From assembly GCA_022599775.1 (NCBI GenBank), contig JAHZLQ010000068.1, forward strand, positions 62,001 through 126,000: DNA of 64,000 bases. The letters run 5' to 3'. Under the pieces are notes generated by a model. That model did no database searches and had not been told where the DNA came from. It saw nothing but the letters and a program-made list of their open reading frames with translations. The position numbers and the translations under genes are program-made. Origin of the DNA: Gammaproteobacteria bacterium (GTDB taxonomy: Bacteria > Pseudomonadota > Gammaproteobacteria > Nevskiales > Nevskiaceae). Shown piece by piece: positions 49,977 through 59,788 of the stretch; position 1 is the stretch's first letter; each line of letters starts with the position of its first letter.

Positions 49977-51791
49977 TCAACGCGCTGGACGCACTCGCGC
50001 GCAGCCCCCTCGATCGATCTCCACAATGGCTTTGCGTCCATCGTCGGTGTCGATTGGCGGCGTCCGCAGGCGACCATTCGGCAAAGTCTGGACATCGTCC
50101 ATCGCGGCCAAATCCTCGTACAGAAAGTCGGCATTGTTGAATACATCGGTGATGTGAACGGCGCATTGGGCTTTCTCACGCGCGATACGAGCCTGCCGCG
50201 CGGCCAATGCCGCTTCGCGTGCCTGTCGCTCCCGATTCGCGATCTCGGCCTGGCGTTGCGCCTCGGCTTCGCGCTGGCGCTGAAATTCGGCTTCACGCAC
50301 GGCGACCGGATCCGGCGAAGCCGTGGCCCCCTGAGCCTGCTCCTGGATTTGGGCCTGGCGTTGGCGTTCCAGCGCCAGCGCATTTTCCCGCGCGTTGCGC
50401 AGACGTTCCGCCTCCTCTTCGATCTCCGCCTGCCGCGCCCTGGCTTGCGCCTCACGTCGTGCGCTTTCCTCGGCCTCGCGTTGCTGATCGATCAAGGCCT
50501 GCTGCTCGGCCTCGCGCTGCTGTTGCTCCTCATCCAGAGCCTGGGTCGCGATACGATCCAGCGCCGAACCCTGCAACACCAGCCTGGCTTTTGGCGCCAC
50601 GAGTGCTCTTGGTGGTGAAGCGCTGGATTCCGGCGCAGCATCGCTCGGTTGAACCGTCGGGACGGCGGGCTCGGCCGCCACCACGACGGCATCCGCGCCC
50701 CGGTCGGGTTCGCGGCTGGACGGGCGCAGCGTCCAGCCCAGTGCCAGCACCGACATCAGCACCAATGCCACGAGCGGCAGCAGCCAGGGACGACGCGGAC
50801 GGCGGGACGGGACCACCGTCGGCGGCGCGATCGTTGCCGGCACCGCCGGTTCCGGCACGACCGGCGATGCCGCCTGAGCCGAGGATTGCGCCGGCTGCAG
50901 TTCGAAGTCCGGAACCGGAAGCTGGCCACGCCACGCCGCCTGCCATTGTTCGACCGTCTGCGGACGCTGCGCCGGCTCCAGCGCCAGGGCCCAGTCGACG
51001 GCCTGCCGCAAGGCCAACGGGAACGCTTCGGACGCGGTCGTCTCACAGGGCAGCAGCACCGAACCGGCCTGACGCTCCGCGCTGGAGGGCGGACGCTGCC
51101 CGGTCATCGCCCGGTAGGCGATGGCGCCGAGGCCGTAGACGTCGGTCCAGGGGCCGCGCCGCCCGGTCACGCTGTACTCTTCGATCGGCGCGTATCCGCT
51201 GGCCGCGCTCGTTCCCAGTGCGCCGTGGCGAAGCCGGACGACATTGCGCGCGGCACCGAAGTCCACGAGCACCGGCTCGCCGTCACGGCGCAGCATCACG
51301 TTGCCGGGCTCGATGTTGTAATGCACCAGGCCGTTGGCATGTGCCACACGCAAGCCGTCCATCAGCGGTTCGATCAAATGCCCCAGCTCGGCAGCATCGA
51401 AACCACCACCTTGCAGACGCGCAGTCAGGGCTTCGCCTTCGATGTATTCGATCACGGCGTAGGCGGTGCCAGCCGATTCGAAGCAGCGACGAACAGCCAC
51501 GACATTGGGATGGCGTATCCGTATCAGCGCCTCCATGTCTCCGATGAAGGCGCGCAGGGCCCAGCGAAACACCCCGTCCCCCTGCTCCCCGCGCGGCAGC
51601 ACCTGGCCATCGATGCGCTGCGCCACACCCAAGGGCAGAAATTCACGCAGGACCACAAGCCCTTCGGCGCTGTCGTAGGCCAGATAGTTGATGCCGTACT
51701 CGCTGGGTGCGCCGACCACGCGTTCGATCACGCAGCCTTCCACGCTGGCGCCTGCCGCGAGCACACCACTCCCGATGACTTTCGAATCCAT
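49977..51791 (-). CDS. transmembrane protein kinase-like protein, probable pseudokinase
   Basis: A 604-residue protein. Residues 18-290 have the Ser/Thr kinase fold (RCFESAGTAYAVIEYIEGE, VHYNIEPGNVML, VLVDFGAARN, GYAPIEEYS, GPWTDVYGLGAIAYRAMTG). Several catalytic residues are altered: the glycine loop is GAPSEYG, the beta-3 Lys is Arg49, the HRD Asp is Asn159 (HYN) and the following Lys is Glu161; only the DFG Asp177 remains. A membrane segment follows at about 336-354 and a long Gln/Glu/Arg-rich coiled coil (about 420-555), then a 60-residue end. It is probably a scaffold or nucleotide sensor rather than an active kinase. Monocistronic. Confidence 0.85.
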   Translation of the reverse strand: MDSKVIGSGVLAAGASVEGCVIERVVGAPSEYGINYLAYDSAEGLVVLREFLPLGVAQRIDGQVLPRGEQGDGVFRWALRAFIGDMEALIRIRHPNVVAVRRCFESAGTAYAVIEYIEGEALTARLQGGGFDAAELGHLIEPLMDGLRVAHANGLVHYNIEPGNVMLRRDGEPVLVDFGAARNVVRLRHGALGTSAASGYAPIEEYSVTGRRGPWTDVYGLGAIAYRAMTGQRPPSSAERQAGSVLLPCETTASEAFPLALRQAVDWALALEPAQRPQTVEQWQAAWRGQLPVPDFELQPAQSSAQAASPVVPEPAVPATIAPPTVVPSRRPRRPWLLPLVALVLMSVLALGWTLRPSSREPDRGADAVVVAAEPAVPTVQPSDAAPESSASPPRALVAPKARLVLQGSALDRIATQALDEEQQQREAEQQALIDQQREAEESARREAQARARQAEIEEEAERLRNARENALALERQRQAQIQEQAQGATASPDPVAVREAEFQRQREAEAQRQAEIANRERQAREAALAARQARIAREKAQCAVHITDVFNNADFLYEDLAAMDDVQTLPNGRLRTPPIDTDDGRKAIVEIDRGGCARVRPAR

Positions 51792-52014
51792 TTGATCGCC
51801 CCCGAATCCTCGTCCACCACGCGCCGAATGCTTTGCGCCCCGAACCTCGCTGCGCCATGGTGAAATTTAATGCAGTGAAAAAGCAGGATTCACGCCAGCG
51901 CAGCCCGCAAGCGACGCACACTGCGACAGTTCGTACCACGATAGGCTCGCAGTCAGCCACTTTTGGTTAAGATGCCGGCCATCTCGAAAAACGATGGCGG
52001 AGGAACACGCTTTT

Positions 52015-53664
52015 ATGAGCATCCACAGCCCGATTGATCTGCTGATGCAATGGGTCAAGGAACGTCCCAACGAACCGTACCTGCATCAGCCGGTCAACGG
52101 ACAATGGCGCAGCTATACCTGGAGCGAAGTCGCCGACCAGGCGCAGCGCATGGCCACCGCCCTCAAGGCATTGGATCTGGCGCCGGGCGCCCGTGTCGCG
52201 ATCTCCGGCATGAACACGGCACACTGGTACATGGCCGATGCGGCGATCACCATGGCCGGTTGCGTCACGGTTGGCCTGTACCCCAACCAAGCGCCGGAGC
52301 ATGTCAGCTACATCCTCGAGCATAGCGAAACGCAGGTGCTGTTCCTGGGCCCGATGCCCGACATCGACAGCTTCCTGAAGGCCGTTCCGCCGGGGATTCG
52401 CGTGGTGCAGATGCCCTATCCCGGCGTTCCGGAACAGGCACTCAAATGGAGTGTGCTGGTGCAGGAACACGCGCCACTCACCGAAATGCCGCAACCCAAA
52501 CCCGATCAGCTGATGACGCTGATCTACACCTCCGGCACCACCGGCCATCCGAAAGGGGTGATGGTCAGCTACGGCAACATGATGTTCGCCGCGGACGGTC
52601 TGATCGAAGCCATGCCATCCCGGGGGCGCGAGCGCCTGCTGTGCTATCTGCCGCTGGCGCATGCCTTCGAACGCGGCGCCGTCGAACTGACGTCCATGGT
52701 GCTCGGCGCGCAGGTCTACTTCATCGAAAGCGTGGACAAACTGCAGGCCGCGCTGCAATACGCGAGACCGACGCGATTCTTCGGCGTGCCGCTGGTCTAC
52801 AACCGCATTCAGTCCGGCGTGTTGCGGCTGCTGCCGCAGCATAAGATCGACCGGCTGATGCGCATCCCGATCCTGTCGGGCATCGTCAAGCGCAAGGTGC
52901 TCAAGGGGCTCGGTCTGGACAAGGCGCATCTGTGCATCGTCGGTGCCGCGCCGATGCCGATCCCGCTGCTCGAATGGTTCGACAAGATCGGGCTGACGGT
53001 GTTCCAGGGCTACGGCATGACCGAGAACGCGATCTATGCCACCACCAACCGGCCCGGCATGAACCGCATCGGCTCAGTCGGCAAGACCATGCCCGGCGCG
53101 CACATGAAGATTGCGGACGACGGAGAGATCCTGTTCCGTCATGGCGCGGTGATGCAGGGCTACTACAAGGAGCCCGAGAAGACCCGCGAAACCTTCACCG
53201 ACGATGGCTGGCTCAAGACCGGTGATGTCGGGCGTGTCGACGCCGACGGCTATCTGTTCATCACCGGCCGCGTCAAGGAAATCTTCAAGACGGCCAAGGG
53301 CAAATACGTGGCGCCGGCACCGATCGAAGGTCAGCTCGCACGTAACCACGATATCGATCAGGTCTGCTTCGTCGGCAGCAATCTGAAACAGCCGATCATG
53401 CTGGTGTCGCTCAACGAGGATGCGCGCAAGAAGTCCCGCGAAGAGGTCGAGGCCGGGCTGATCCGCGACATGGATGCCGTGAATGCGACGCTGGAGCCGC
53501 ATGAAGCGATCGCCAAGATGGTGGTCGTCAAGGACAGCTGGTCGGTCGACAACGGCCTCGCCACGCCGACCTTCAAGGTCCGTCGTGCGCAGGTCGAGCA
53601 GCGCTATGGCGAACTGCTGGAAGCCGAATCGCAGGTCCGCAACAAGCTCAGCTGGGAAGCCTGA
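52015..53664 (+). CDS. AMP-binding long-chain acyl-CoA synthetase-like enzyme
   Basis: A 549-residue ligase of the ANL superfamily, activating a carboxylate with ATP and CoA. The P-loop is LIYTSGTTGHPKGVMVSYGN; GYGMTENAIYAT, GWLKTGDVGRVDADGYLFITG and RVKEIFKTAKGKYVAPAPIE complete the A-motifs. The subgroup is close to fatty-acyl-CoA synthetases (FadD-like/FAA1) that have the long C-terminal part. ATG 52015 is chosen because ggagga lies ten bases upstream; 51994 is the other ATG. Near fadE and the CoA transferase, suggesting fatty-acid degradation. Confidence 0.88.
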   Translation: MSIHSPIDLLMQWVKERPNEPYLHQPVNGQWRSYTWSEVADQAQRMATALKALDLAPGARVAISGMNTAHWYMADAAITMAGCVTVGLYPNQAPEHVSYILEHSETQVLFLGPMPDIDSFLKAVPPGIRVVQMPYPGVPEQALKWSVLVQEHAPLTEMPQPKPDQLMTLIYTSGTTGHPKGVMVSYGNMMFAADGLIEAMPSRGRERLLCYLPLAHAFERGAVELTSMVLGAQVYFIESVDKLQAALQYARPTRFFGVPLVYNRIQSGVLRLLPQHKIDRLMRIPILSGIVKRKVLKGLGLDKAHLCIVGAAPMPIPLLEWFDKIGLTVFQGYGMTENAIYATTNRPGMNRIGSVGKTMPGAHMKIADDGEILFRHGAVMQGYYKEPEKTRETFTDDGWLKTGDVGRVDADGYLFITGRVKEIFKTAKGKYVAPAPIEGQLARNHDIDQVCFVGSNLKQPIMLVSLNEDARKKSREEVEAGLIRDMDAVNATLEPHEAIAKMVVVKDSWSVDNGLATPTFKVRRAQVEQRYGELLEAESQVRNKLSWEA

Positions 53665-53671
53665 CCGAGAC

Positions 53672-54541
53672 TCAGACGAACACCACGGTCTTGTTGCCGT
53701 CGACGATGATGCGGTCCTCGACATGCCAGCGCACCGCACGCGCGAGCACCTGTCTTTCGAGATCACGACCAAGCTGTTTCAGGTCCACGGTCTCGAAGCG
53801 GTGCGAAACGCGCGCGGTGTCCTGCTCGATGATCGGCCCCTGATCGAGGTCGGCGGTGACGTAGTGCGCCGTGGCGCCGATCAGCTTCACGCCGCGCTCG
53901 TAGGCCTGGCGATAGGGATCGGCGCCGACGAAGGCCGGCAGAAACGAGTGGTGAATGTTGATGATGCGTCCCGGCCACTGCGCCACCAAGCCGGGCGACA
54001 GAATCCGCATGAAGCGCGCCAGCACCACGAAGTCGGCCGCATCCGCCAGAATCGCCTGCATGCGCGCCTCGGCATCCGCCTGCGTATCAGCCGTGAACGG
54101 CACGTGCTCGAAACGTACGCCGAATCGTTCGACCTCGTCACGCAGGTCGGGGTGGTTGGAGATCACCAACGCCAGATCGACGCCCAGCTCCCCGGTGTTC
54201 CAGCGCCACAGCAGCTCCAGCAGCGCATGATCGTGGCGCGATACCAGTACCGCCATTCGGGGCCGGCGCGCGGCGTGCGAAATATGCCAATCCATTTCGA
54301 AGCGCGCCGCCACCTCATCGGCAAAGGCGTTTTCCAGCGCCCTTCCGCCCAGGTCCAGGCCCGGCGTCTGGAACTCCAGACGCATGAAGAAGCGGCCGCC
54401 GCTGGGATCGGTCGAGTGCTGATCCAGCTCGGTGATATTGGCGCCGTGACGAAACAGGAACGTGGTGACGGCCGACACGATTCCGGGTCGGTCCGGGCAG
54501 GTGATGAGCAGTCTGGCGGTGGTTTCGGTGGCTGTGGTCAT
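53672..54541 (-). CDS. purU: formyltetrahydrofolate deformylase
   Basis: A 289-residue enzyme that hydrolyses 10-formyl-tetrahydrofolate to formate and tetrahydrofolate. The N-terminal ACT domain ([19 protein letters not shown]) and the formyltransferase-like domain ([69 protein letters not shown]) are intact, with the catalytic Asp in the last segment. ATG 54541 (MTTATETT) or 54553 are both possible. Confidence 0.95.
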   Translation of the reverse strand: MTTATETTARLLITCPDRPGIVSAVTTFLFRHGANITELDQHSTDPSGGRFFMRLEFQTPGLDLGGRALENAFADEVAARFEMDWHISHAARRPRMAVLVSRHDHALLELLWRWNTGELGVDLALVISNHPDLRDEVERFGVRFEHVPFTADTQADAEARMQAILADAADFVVLARFMRILSPGLVAQWPGRIINIHHSFLPAFVGADPYRQAYERGVKLIGATAHYVTADLDQGPIIEQDTARVSHRFETVDLKQLGRDLERQVLARAVRWHVEDRIIVDGNKTVVFV

Positions 54542-54606
54542 GCGTCGATTCATATCGGTTCGGGACTTGCGCTGCGCGGCCCGGCAACAATCAACCGACC
54601 CTGCGC

Positions 54607-55005
54607 TCAAGCGGCCACGGTGACGCCGGGTTCGCCAGGAATCGTCGGTGTCGGATCGATCCAATCCTCGGGCATCAGCGGCGGCAGGCTCCAGCGGGCG
54701 CGCGCGGAATCACAGCGCGGATTGTGCTGGCCATCTTCCCAGGACGGCACGAACTCGCGGCAAACCGACGAGCGGCGCGGATGAATGGTACAGCGAACCG
54801 ACTGGCCAATGTCGCCGAGCAGTGCGCAGCAACGCGGGCCGGGCTGGTCGGTTCCCTTCATCACGCGCAGGTGTGGCGTGAGCTGATCGGTGAGCCCGAC
54901 CGGCACTCCGTCGGGCGTGGCATCGTCGCCTTCGGCCCAGTAGAACGAAGCACGGAAATGGGCGCAGCAAGCGCCGCAGGACAGACAGGGATTCGGACTG
55001 GCCAT
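54607..55005 (-). CDS. YkgJ-family cysteine cluster protein
   Basis: A 132-residue protein of the YkgJ/UPF0153 zinc- or iron-binding family. The CLSCGACC motif starts at residue 7 and further Cys are in [23 protein letters not shown] and NPRCDSARA. Function in the family is unsettled. ATG 55005 is chosen as the codon just before the conserved Cys block. It lies at the downstream end of the dmp cluster but does not belong to the pathway in other species. Confidence 0.85.
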   Translation of the reverse strand: MASPNPCLSCGACCAHFRASFYWAEGDDATPDGVPVGLTDQLTPHLRVMKGTDQPGPRCCALLGDIGQSVRCTIHPRRSSVCREFVPSWEDGQHNPRCDSARARWSLPPLMPEDWIDPTPTIPGEPGVTVAA

Positions 55006-55054
55006 CGGGCAGCCCCTCGCTCGATCACGCACACCGGGAAATTCCGGTGGCGGA

Positions 55055-55453
55055 TTATCGGGCCGGTAATCGGCGCCGGCAATCCCCGGCTTGGCCGCCA
55101 CGGTCGTCTACCGGCGCGGTCCCGCCGACTGGTTGCGCATCGCCGCCTGCAGGCCGACATACGGCCTTGTGCAGCTTGCCGACCACGCGCAGCGCCAGTT
55201 CGCTGCGCGGCAACACGCGGCACGCCAGGACGATGCCGCTGGCCTGGTCCTCGACGCTGACGTGCTGGCGACTCATCACCCTGGCCTGATAGAGGCCGCT
55301 GAGGATCCGGACCCTGCACACGCCACAGCCGCCGCCGCGGCAGCCCAGTGGAATGCCGCGGCGGCCGAGACGCGCCATGCCTTCGAGGACCGACTCGCCT
55401 TCATCGCAGGCGTAGTGCTCGCCGCTGTCCTCGATCAGCACCTGATGTTTCAT
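55055..55453 (-). CDS. dmpQ: [2Fe-2S] ferredoxin, DmpQ/XylT type
   Basis: A 132-residue plant-type [2Fe-2S] ferredoxin. Cluster Cys are Cys38, Cys43, Cys46 (GCRGGGCGVCRVRIL) and Cys78 (VLACRV). DmpQ/XylT proteins reactivate catechol 2,3-dioxygenase by reducing its oxidised iron. The gene overlaps the start of the tautomerase-like gene upstream (ATGA at 55450-55453). Its presence implies a catechol 2,3-dioxygenase, although none lies in this window. The last 30 residues are an unusual extension. Confidence 0.88.
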   Translation of the reverse strand: MKHQVLIEDSGEHYACDEGESVLEGMARLGRRGIPLGCRGGGCGVCRVRILSGLYQARVMSRQHVSVEDQASGIVLACRVLPRSELALRVVGKLHKAVCRPAGGDAQPVGGTAPVDDRGGQAGDCRRRLPAR

Positions 55454-55887
55454 CGTGCCGTCGGAGCTGCGGCGGCGGCGCGTGCGCGCGCATCGATCTC
55501 GGCGGCGCGCAACACGCTGGCCGGAACGCCGCCGATCGACCAGTCCTGAGGATCGATACGGCGGCAACAGCCGCGAATCAGATCGCGTCGCGCGCCGAGT
55601 ATCCGAACCAGCAGATCGGTGAACCCGCCCATCAGGCGACTGCACTGATCGAAGGGGCGACCGTCCAGCACGAAGAACTCGAAATACGGCGCATCGGGTG
55701 CGTCGTCGCGGGCCAGCACGCCGGCCACGGCCACGCGTGTTTCGGGAAAACTGTGGATGTAGGCACGTACACGCTCCAGCGGCGATTGCAGCACCTGCGC
55801 GTAGAGCTGCGAAGCCTCCGTGAGCAGGCGCGCCTGCTGCTCCGGCTGACTGCGTCCTTCGGTCAAGTGAAAGCTGACGATCGGCAT
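55450..55887 (-). CDS. tautomerase-superfamily protein
   Basis: A 145-residue protein that starts MPIVSFHL, giving the Pro that is the catalytic base of the tautomerase superfamily once Met is removed. It is twice as long as 4-oxalocrotonate tautomerase, closer to the cis-CaaD/MSAD or bacterial tautomerase-domain proteins. The second half (FFVLDGRPFDQCSRLMGGFT, then RRIDPQDWSIGGVPAS) is conserved with proteins found in other meta-cleavage clusters as far as I recall. Reaction unknown; a hydratase or isomerase role in the pathway is possible. Confidence 0.65.
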   Translation of the reverse strand: MPIVSFHLTEGRSQPEQQARLLTEASQLYAQVLQSPLERVRAYIHSFPETRVAVAGVLARDDAPDAPYFEFFVLDGRPFDQCSRLMGGFTDLLVRILGARRDLIRGCCRRIDPQDWSIGGVPASVLRAAEIDARARAAAAAPTAR

Positions 55888-55982
55888 CTGGCTGCTCCGG
55901 CGCTCATCGAGCGCGAACGCCGCGGACGCGGCAAAGGTGTGAGCGGCCGGATCGCGGCCATTGGCGAAGGACCGGGCGGGGT

Positions 55983-56744
55983 CTACGGCAGGCCACGGCG
56001 CCGTCCCGAATCGAGCATCAGGCTGGAGCCGGTCATCGCCGCGGCCTCCGGCGCGAGCAGCAGCGCCACCGCCCAAGCCACCTGCTCGGCGGTGGTGAAC
56101 TCACCGGTGCTCGACTCCGCACGCATTTCGTCCATGACCGTCTGCAGCGCAACGCCGCGCATCACCGCCCGGTCGGCGGCGACGCGACGCAGCCGCTCGC
56201 TGTCGGCCGGCCCCGGTGCGATCACGTGGGCGCTGACGCCGCGCGGGCCGTAGGCAAGGCTGAGCTGACGCGACAGATTGACCAGGCCGGCGTTGGCAAC
56301 GCCCGCAGCCGCGGCGTAGGCGCTGGGTTCGAAGCCGTAATGCCCGCCGATCGCGACCAGCCTCGACCCGGGCCTGAGCCAGCCGTCGGCGGCACGCACC
56401 AGCCTGAGCATGCCGCCGACCTTGATATTGACGGCGTCGACCACGGCCGCGGTCGACGCGGCCAGCACCCCGCCGGCGACGGCAACGCCGGGGCCGTGCA
56501 CCAGCATTCGCACCGGAGCCTGCAGACAGGCGGCGATGCGCTCGGTCGCTTCGTCCCGGGCGATATCGGCGACGCATGGAATCACATCGTCGCAATCACC
56601 GAACAGCGTCTGCAGCACCGCCGGGCTGCGCGCCACCGCGACCACGCGCAGGCCGGACTGACGCAGGCGCGCGACGATCGCCTGGCCGAAGTGACCGCTG
56701 GCGCCGACCACCACCGCGCACTCTTGCGACCTCAGCGCATTCAT
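55983..56744 (-). CDS. SDR-family oxidoreductase with degenerate active site
   Basis: A 253-residue short-chain dehydrogenase-type protein. The cofactor loop VVVGASGHFGQAIVARL fits NAD(P), but the catalytic Ser is replaced (LVAIGGHYG), the usual YxxxK becomes AYAAAAGVANAG, and the Lys is absent. It is therefore either non-catalytic or uses an unusual mechanism. It lies at the end of the dmp gene row just after dmpG, separated by 16 bases, so it is likely co-transcribed. An SDR in this position is sometimes seen in meta-cleavage clusters. Confidence 0.8.
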   Translation of the reverse strand: MNALRSQECAVVVGASGHFGQAIVARLRQSGLRVVAVARSPAVLQTLFGDCDDVIPCVADIARDEATERIAACLQAPVRMLVHGPGVAVAGGVLAASTAAVVDAVNIKVGGMLRLVRAADGWLRPGSRLVAIGGHYGFEPSAYAAAAGVANAGLVNLSRQLSLAYGPRGVSAHVIAPGPADSERLRRVAADRAVMRGVALQTVMDEMRAESSTGEFTTAEQVAWAVALLLAPEAAAMTGSSLMLDSGRRRGLP

Positions 56745-56760
56745 GCCCGTCGGCGCCGGC

Positions 56761-57822
56761 TCAGGCCGCGACGTCCTTGAGCAGACCGCGCGCCTTGGCC
56801 ATCGTCATCGCGGTGTCCTCGATCATGTCCTCCTGCCCGCCGATCATCTTGCGGCGACCGAGTTCGACCAGGATCTCGCGCGCCGGCACGCCGAAGCGCT
56901 GCGCCGCGCGCTTGGCCGGCAGCAGAAAGGTCGAGTACACGCCGGCATAACCGAGCGTCAGCGATTCCCGATCGACGCGCACGATGTGGTCCATCATCGG
57001 CACGATGATGTCCTCGGCGACGTCCATCAGCTTGAACAGGTCGACGCCGGTGAGGATACCCATGCGTTCGCAGACCGCCGCGAATACCTCCAGCGGCGTG
57101 TTGCCGGCACCGGCGCCGAGGCCGGCGACCGAGCCATCGATGCGGCTGGCGCCGGCCTCGATCGCCGCCAGCGAATTGGCGATGCCCATGCCGAGATTGT
57201 GATGGCCATGGAAGCCGATTTCGGTCTCGGGATTGAGCGCATCGCGCAGTGCCGCGACCCGCGCCTTGACGTCATCCGGCAGCAGGTAGCCGGCCGAATC
57301 GGTGACGTAGACCGTGTTCGCGCCATAGGACTCCATCAGCCGCCCCTGTTCGGCGATCCCGGCCGCATCGTTGAGATGCGCCATCATCAGGAAGCCGGAG
57401 GTGTCCATGCCGAGCTTGCGCGCATAGGCGATATGCTGCGGCGCGGTATCGCCCTCGGTGCAGTGCGTGGCGACGTGCACGCTGCGCGCACCGGCCTCGT
57501 AGGCCGACTGCAGCTCGTTCATCGTGCCCAGGCCCGGAATCAGCAACACCGAGACCTTGGCCTGCTTCATCTGCGAGGCCACTGCCGAAATGTACTGCTC
57601 GTTGCTGGCCAGGGCGAAACCATGCTGCAGCGAGTTGCCGCCGAGACCGGCGCCGTGCGTGACCTGCAGATAGGGAATCCCGGCCTCGTCGAGCGCCGTG
57701 GCGACCTTGACCATCTGCTCAACGCTGATCTGTTCACGCTTGGCATGCATGCCGTCGCGCAGACACATGTCGTGCAGTATGACCTTGCGTCCCGCCAGCG
57801 GGCTTGTGCTGGATCCGTTCAT
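56761..57822 (-). CDS. dmpG: 4-hydroxy-2-oxovalerate aldolase
   Basis: A 353-residue metal-dependent aldolase that splits 4-hydroxy-2-oxovalerate to pyruvate and acetaldehyde in the meta-cleavage pathway. [88 protein letters not shown] and [15 protein letters not shown] are all typical. It channels acetaldehyde to DmpF, whose gene overlaps by one base. Confidence 0.96.
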   Translation of the reverse strand: MNGSSTSPLAGRKVILHDMCLRDGMHAKREQISVEQMVKVATALDEAGIPYLQVTHGAGLGGNSLQHGFALASNEQYISAVASQMKQAKVSVLLIPGLGTMNELQSAYEAGARSVHVATHCTEGDTAPQHIAYARKLGMDTSGFLMMAHLNDAAGIAEQGRLMESYGANTVYVTDSAGYLLPDDVKARVAALRDALNPETEIGFHGHHNLGMGIANSLAAIEAGASRIDGSVAGLGAGAGNTPLEVFAAVCERMGILTGVDLFKLMDVAEDIIVPMMDHIVRVDRESLTLGYAGVYSTFLLPAKRAAQRFGVPAREILVELGRRKMIGGQEDMIEDTAMTMAKARGLLKDVAA

Positions 57823-58736
57823 CAGGCGGCCTCCACGGCTTTGAGTTCGATTCTGCGGGCGAGGATCTCCTCGGCGAACATCTCGGCGGTGCGTGTCGCC
57901 GCCGCCGTCATGATGTCGAGGTTGCCGGCATAACGCGGCAGGTAGTCGCCGAGCCCGGCCACCTCCATGAACACCGACACCTTGTTGCCGTCGTAGATCG
58001 GGCCGTTGACGAGCCTGTAGCCCGGCACATACTGCTGCACCTCGCCGATCATGCGCATGATCGATTCGGTGATGCGTGCCTGGTCGGGCGCCTCGTCGGT
58101 GAGACAGTAGATGGTGTTGCGCATGATCATCGGTGGCTCGGCCGGATTGATGATCGCCAGCGCCTTGCCCTTGCGCGCACCGCCGACGACTTCCAGCGCA
58201 TTCGAAGTGGTGTAGGTGAACTCGTCGAGGTTGGCGCGTGTACCGGGACCGACCGACTTCGACGACAGACTGGCGATGATCTCGGCGTAAGGCACCGCCT
58301 GCACGCGCGACACCGCATGCACGATCGGAATCGTCGCCTGCCCTGCGCACGAAATCATGTTGACGTTCATCTCGACCTTGTCGGCATGCTCGCGCAGGTT
58401 GACCGGCGGCACGCACAGCGGCCCGATCGCCGCCGGCGTCAGGTCGATCATCATCACGCCGAGCGCGTTGAGCTTGCGGCTGTTGTCGGCATGCACATAG
58501 GCGCTGGTGGCATCGAACGCAATCTGGATGCGATCCTCGGACACGTGTGGAAGCAGGCCGTCGACACCGTCGGCGGTGGTCTTCAGACCCAATTCACGGG
58601 CGCGGGCCAGCCCCTCGGACTGCGGATCGATGCCGACCATCCACACCGGCTCCAGCAGCTCGCTGCGCCGGATCTTGTAGATCAGATCGGTACCGATGTT
58701 GCCGGACCCGATCAGCGCACATCTGATCTTGCTCAT
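57822..58736 (-). CDS. dmpF: acetaldehyde dehydrogenase, CoA-acylating
   Basis: A 304-residue enzyme turning acetaldehyde, NAD and CoA into acetyl-CoA. [18 protein letters not shown] is the NAD site, [19 protein letters not shown] contains the reactive Cys, and [20 protein letters not shown]-type segment follows. It forms the complex with DmpG. It follows dmpI (overlap of four bases at 58733-58736). Confidence 0.96.
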   Translation of the reverse strand: MSKIRCALIGSGNIGTDLIYKIRRSELLEPVWMVGIDPQSEGLARARELGLKTTADGVDGLLPHVSEDRIQIAFDATSAYVHADNSRKLNALGVMMIDLTPAAIGPLCVPPVNLREHADKVEMNVNMISCAGQATIPIVHAVSRVQAVPYAEIIASLSSKSVGPGTRANLDEFTYTTSNALEVVGGARKGKALAIINPAEPPMIMRNTIYCLTDEAPDQARITESIMRMIGEVQQYVPGYRLVNGPIYDGNKVSVFMEVAGLGDYLPRYAGNLDIMTAAATRTAEMFAEEILARRIELKAVEAA

Positions 58737-58969
58737 GAACTTGGCTCCTCTATGATTGCGGCGGCGGTAGCCAGCCTCTGCTCGGCGCGGTGCGCCAGCG
58801 TCTGTCCGGCGACATAGAATTCCTCGCGCCGGTGTTCGGTGATCAGTATTCGGACGCTGTCGGCGGCAACGCCCAGACTACGGGTCACGGCCTCGGTGAC
58901 GGCGGCGGCGACACTGCGCTTCTGGTCGTCGCTCCGACCCTCCATCATGTGCATCTCGATAATCGGCAT
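58733..58969 (-). CDS. dmpI: 4-oxalocrotonate tautomerase
   Basis: A 78-residue tautomerase, converting the enol to the keto form of 4-oxalocrotonate. Pro1 after Met removal ([17 protein letters not shown]), Arg11 and Arg39 ([18 protein letters not shown]) are present as in characterised enzymes. It is slightly longer than the usual 62 residues. Confidence 0.93.
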   Translation of the reverse strand: MPIIEMHMMEGRSDDQKRSVAAAVTEAVTRSLGVAADSVRILITEHRREEFYVAGQTLAHRAEQRLATAAAIIEEPSS

Positions 58970-58990
58970 AGACGGTCTCCGGTGCCTGCT

Positions 58991-59788
58991 TTATTCGGTG
59001 AAGCGCATCGACACGCTACCCAGCTCCTGAAAGCGCGCGATCACGCTGTCGCCGGGTCCGACGGCGATGGCCTCGGTGATACCGCCGCTCATGACGAAGC
59101 TGCCGGACGGCAGCGTCTCGTCGAGTTCGGCGAGGATATTGACAAGCATCGCGATGGCTTCGGCCGGATGGCCGAGCACCGCGGCAGCGGCCCCCATCGC
59201 CACCGCCTCGCCGTTCTTTTCGAGCACGGCGCCGAGCGTGCGCAGATCCAGTTCGTCGGCGTAGCGCGCGCGGCCGCCGGCGACGAAACGTGCCGCCGAA
59301 CCGTTGTCGGCGATCACGCTGGCGAGATCGAACTTGAACCCGGAAAAGCGCGAGTCGATGATCTCGACCGCCGGCAGCACGTAGTCGGTGGCGTCGAGCA
59401 CCTCGGCGGCGCTGCAATGCGGGCCGTGCAGGGGCTTGTTGGTGACGAAGGCGATTTCGCACTCGACACGCGGATGCACCAGATCCGAAGTCGATATCGC
59501 CGAACCCTCGGGCCGCGCCATGCGGTCGGTCAGAAAGCCGATCGACGGAACCTCGACGCCCATCTGCTTCATCTTCGCTTTCGACGTCAGTCCTGCCTTC
59601 CAGCCGATCTGGCGATGGCCGGCGGCGATGAACCGCCGACGCAGTTCCGCCTGCACCGCGTAACCGTCGGCGATGCCCATCCCGGGGTACTCGTCGGTCA
59701 GCTTCGGAATGGCGTAGGCGCGCGTCTGCGCGCCCTCGACACGCTCGCACAGACGTACGATGTCCTCACGCGAAAGGCTGATGCTCAT
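58991..59788 (-). CDS. dmpH: 4-oxalocrotonate decarboxylase
   Basis: A 265-residue enzyme of the hydratase/decarboxylase family, converting 2-oxo-3-hexenedioate to 2-oxopent-4-enoate. WKAGLTSKAKMKQMGVEVP, DLVHPRVECEIAFVTNKPL, LPAVEIIDSRFSGFKFDL, SVIADNGSAARFV and MLVNILAELDETLPSGSFV are typical of DmpH. It works in a complex with DmpE; the genes overlap by four bases (59785-59788). Confidence 0.92.
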   Translation of the reverse strand: MSISLSREDIVRLCERVEGAQTRAYAIPKLTDEYPGMGIADGYAVQAELRRRFIAAGHRQIGWKAGLTSKAKMKQMGVEVPSIGFLTDRMARPEGSAISTSDLVHPRVECEIAFVTNKPLHGPHCSAAEVLDATDYVLPAVEIIDSRFSGFKFDLASVIADNGSAARFVAGGRARYADELDLRTLGAVLEKNGEAVAMGAAAAVLGHPAEAIAMLVNILAELDETLPSGSFVMSGGITEAIAVGPGDSVIARFQELGSVSMRFTE

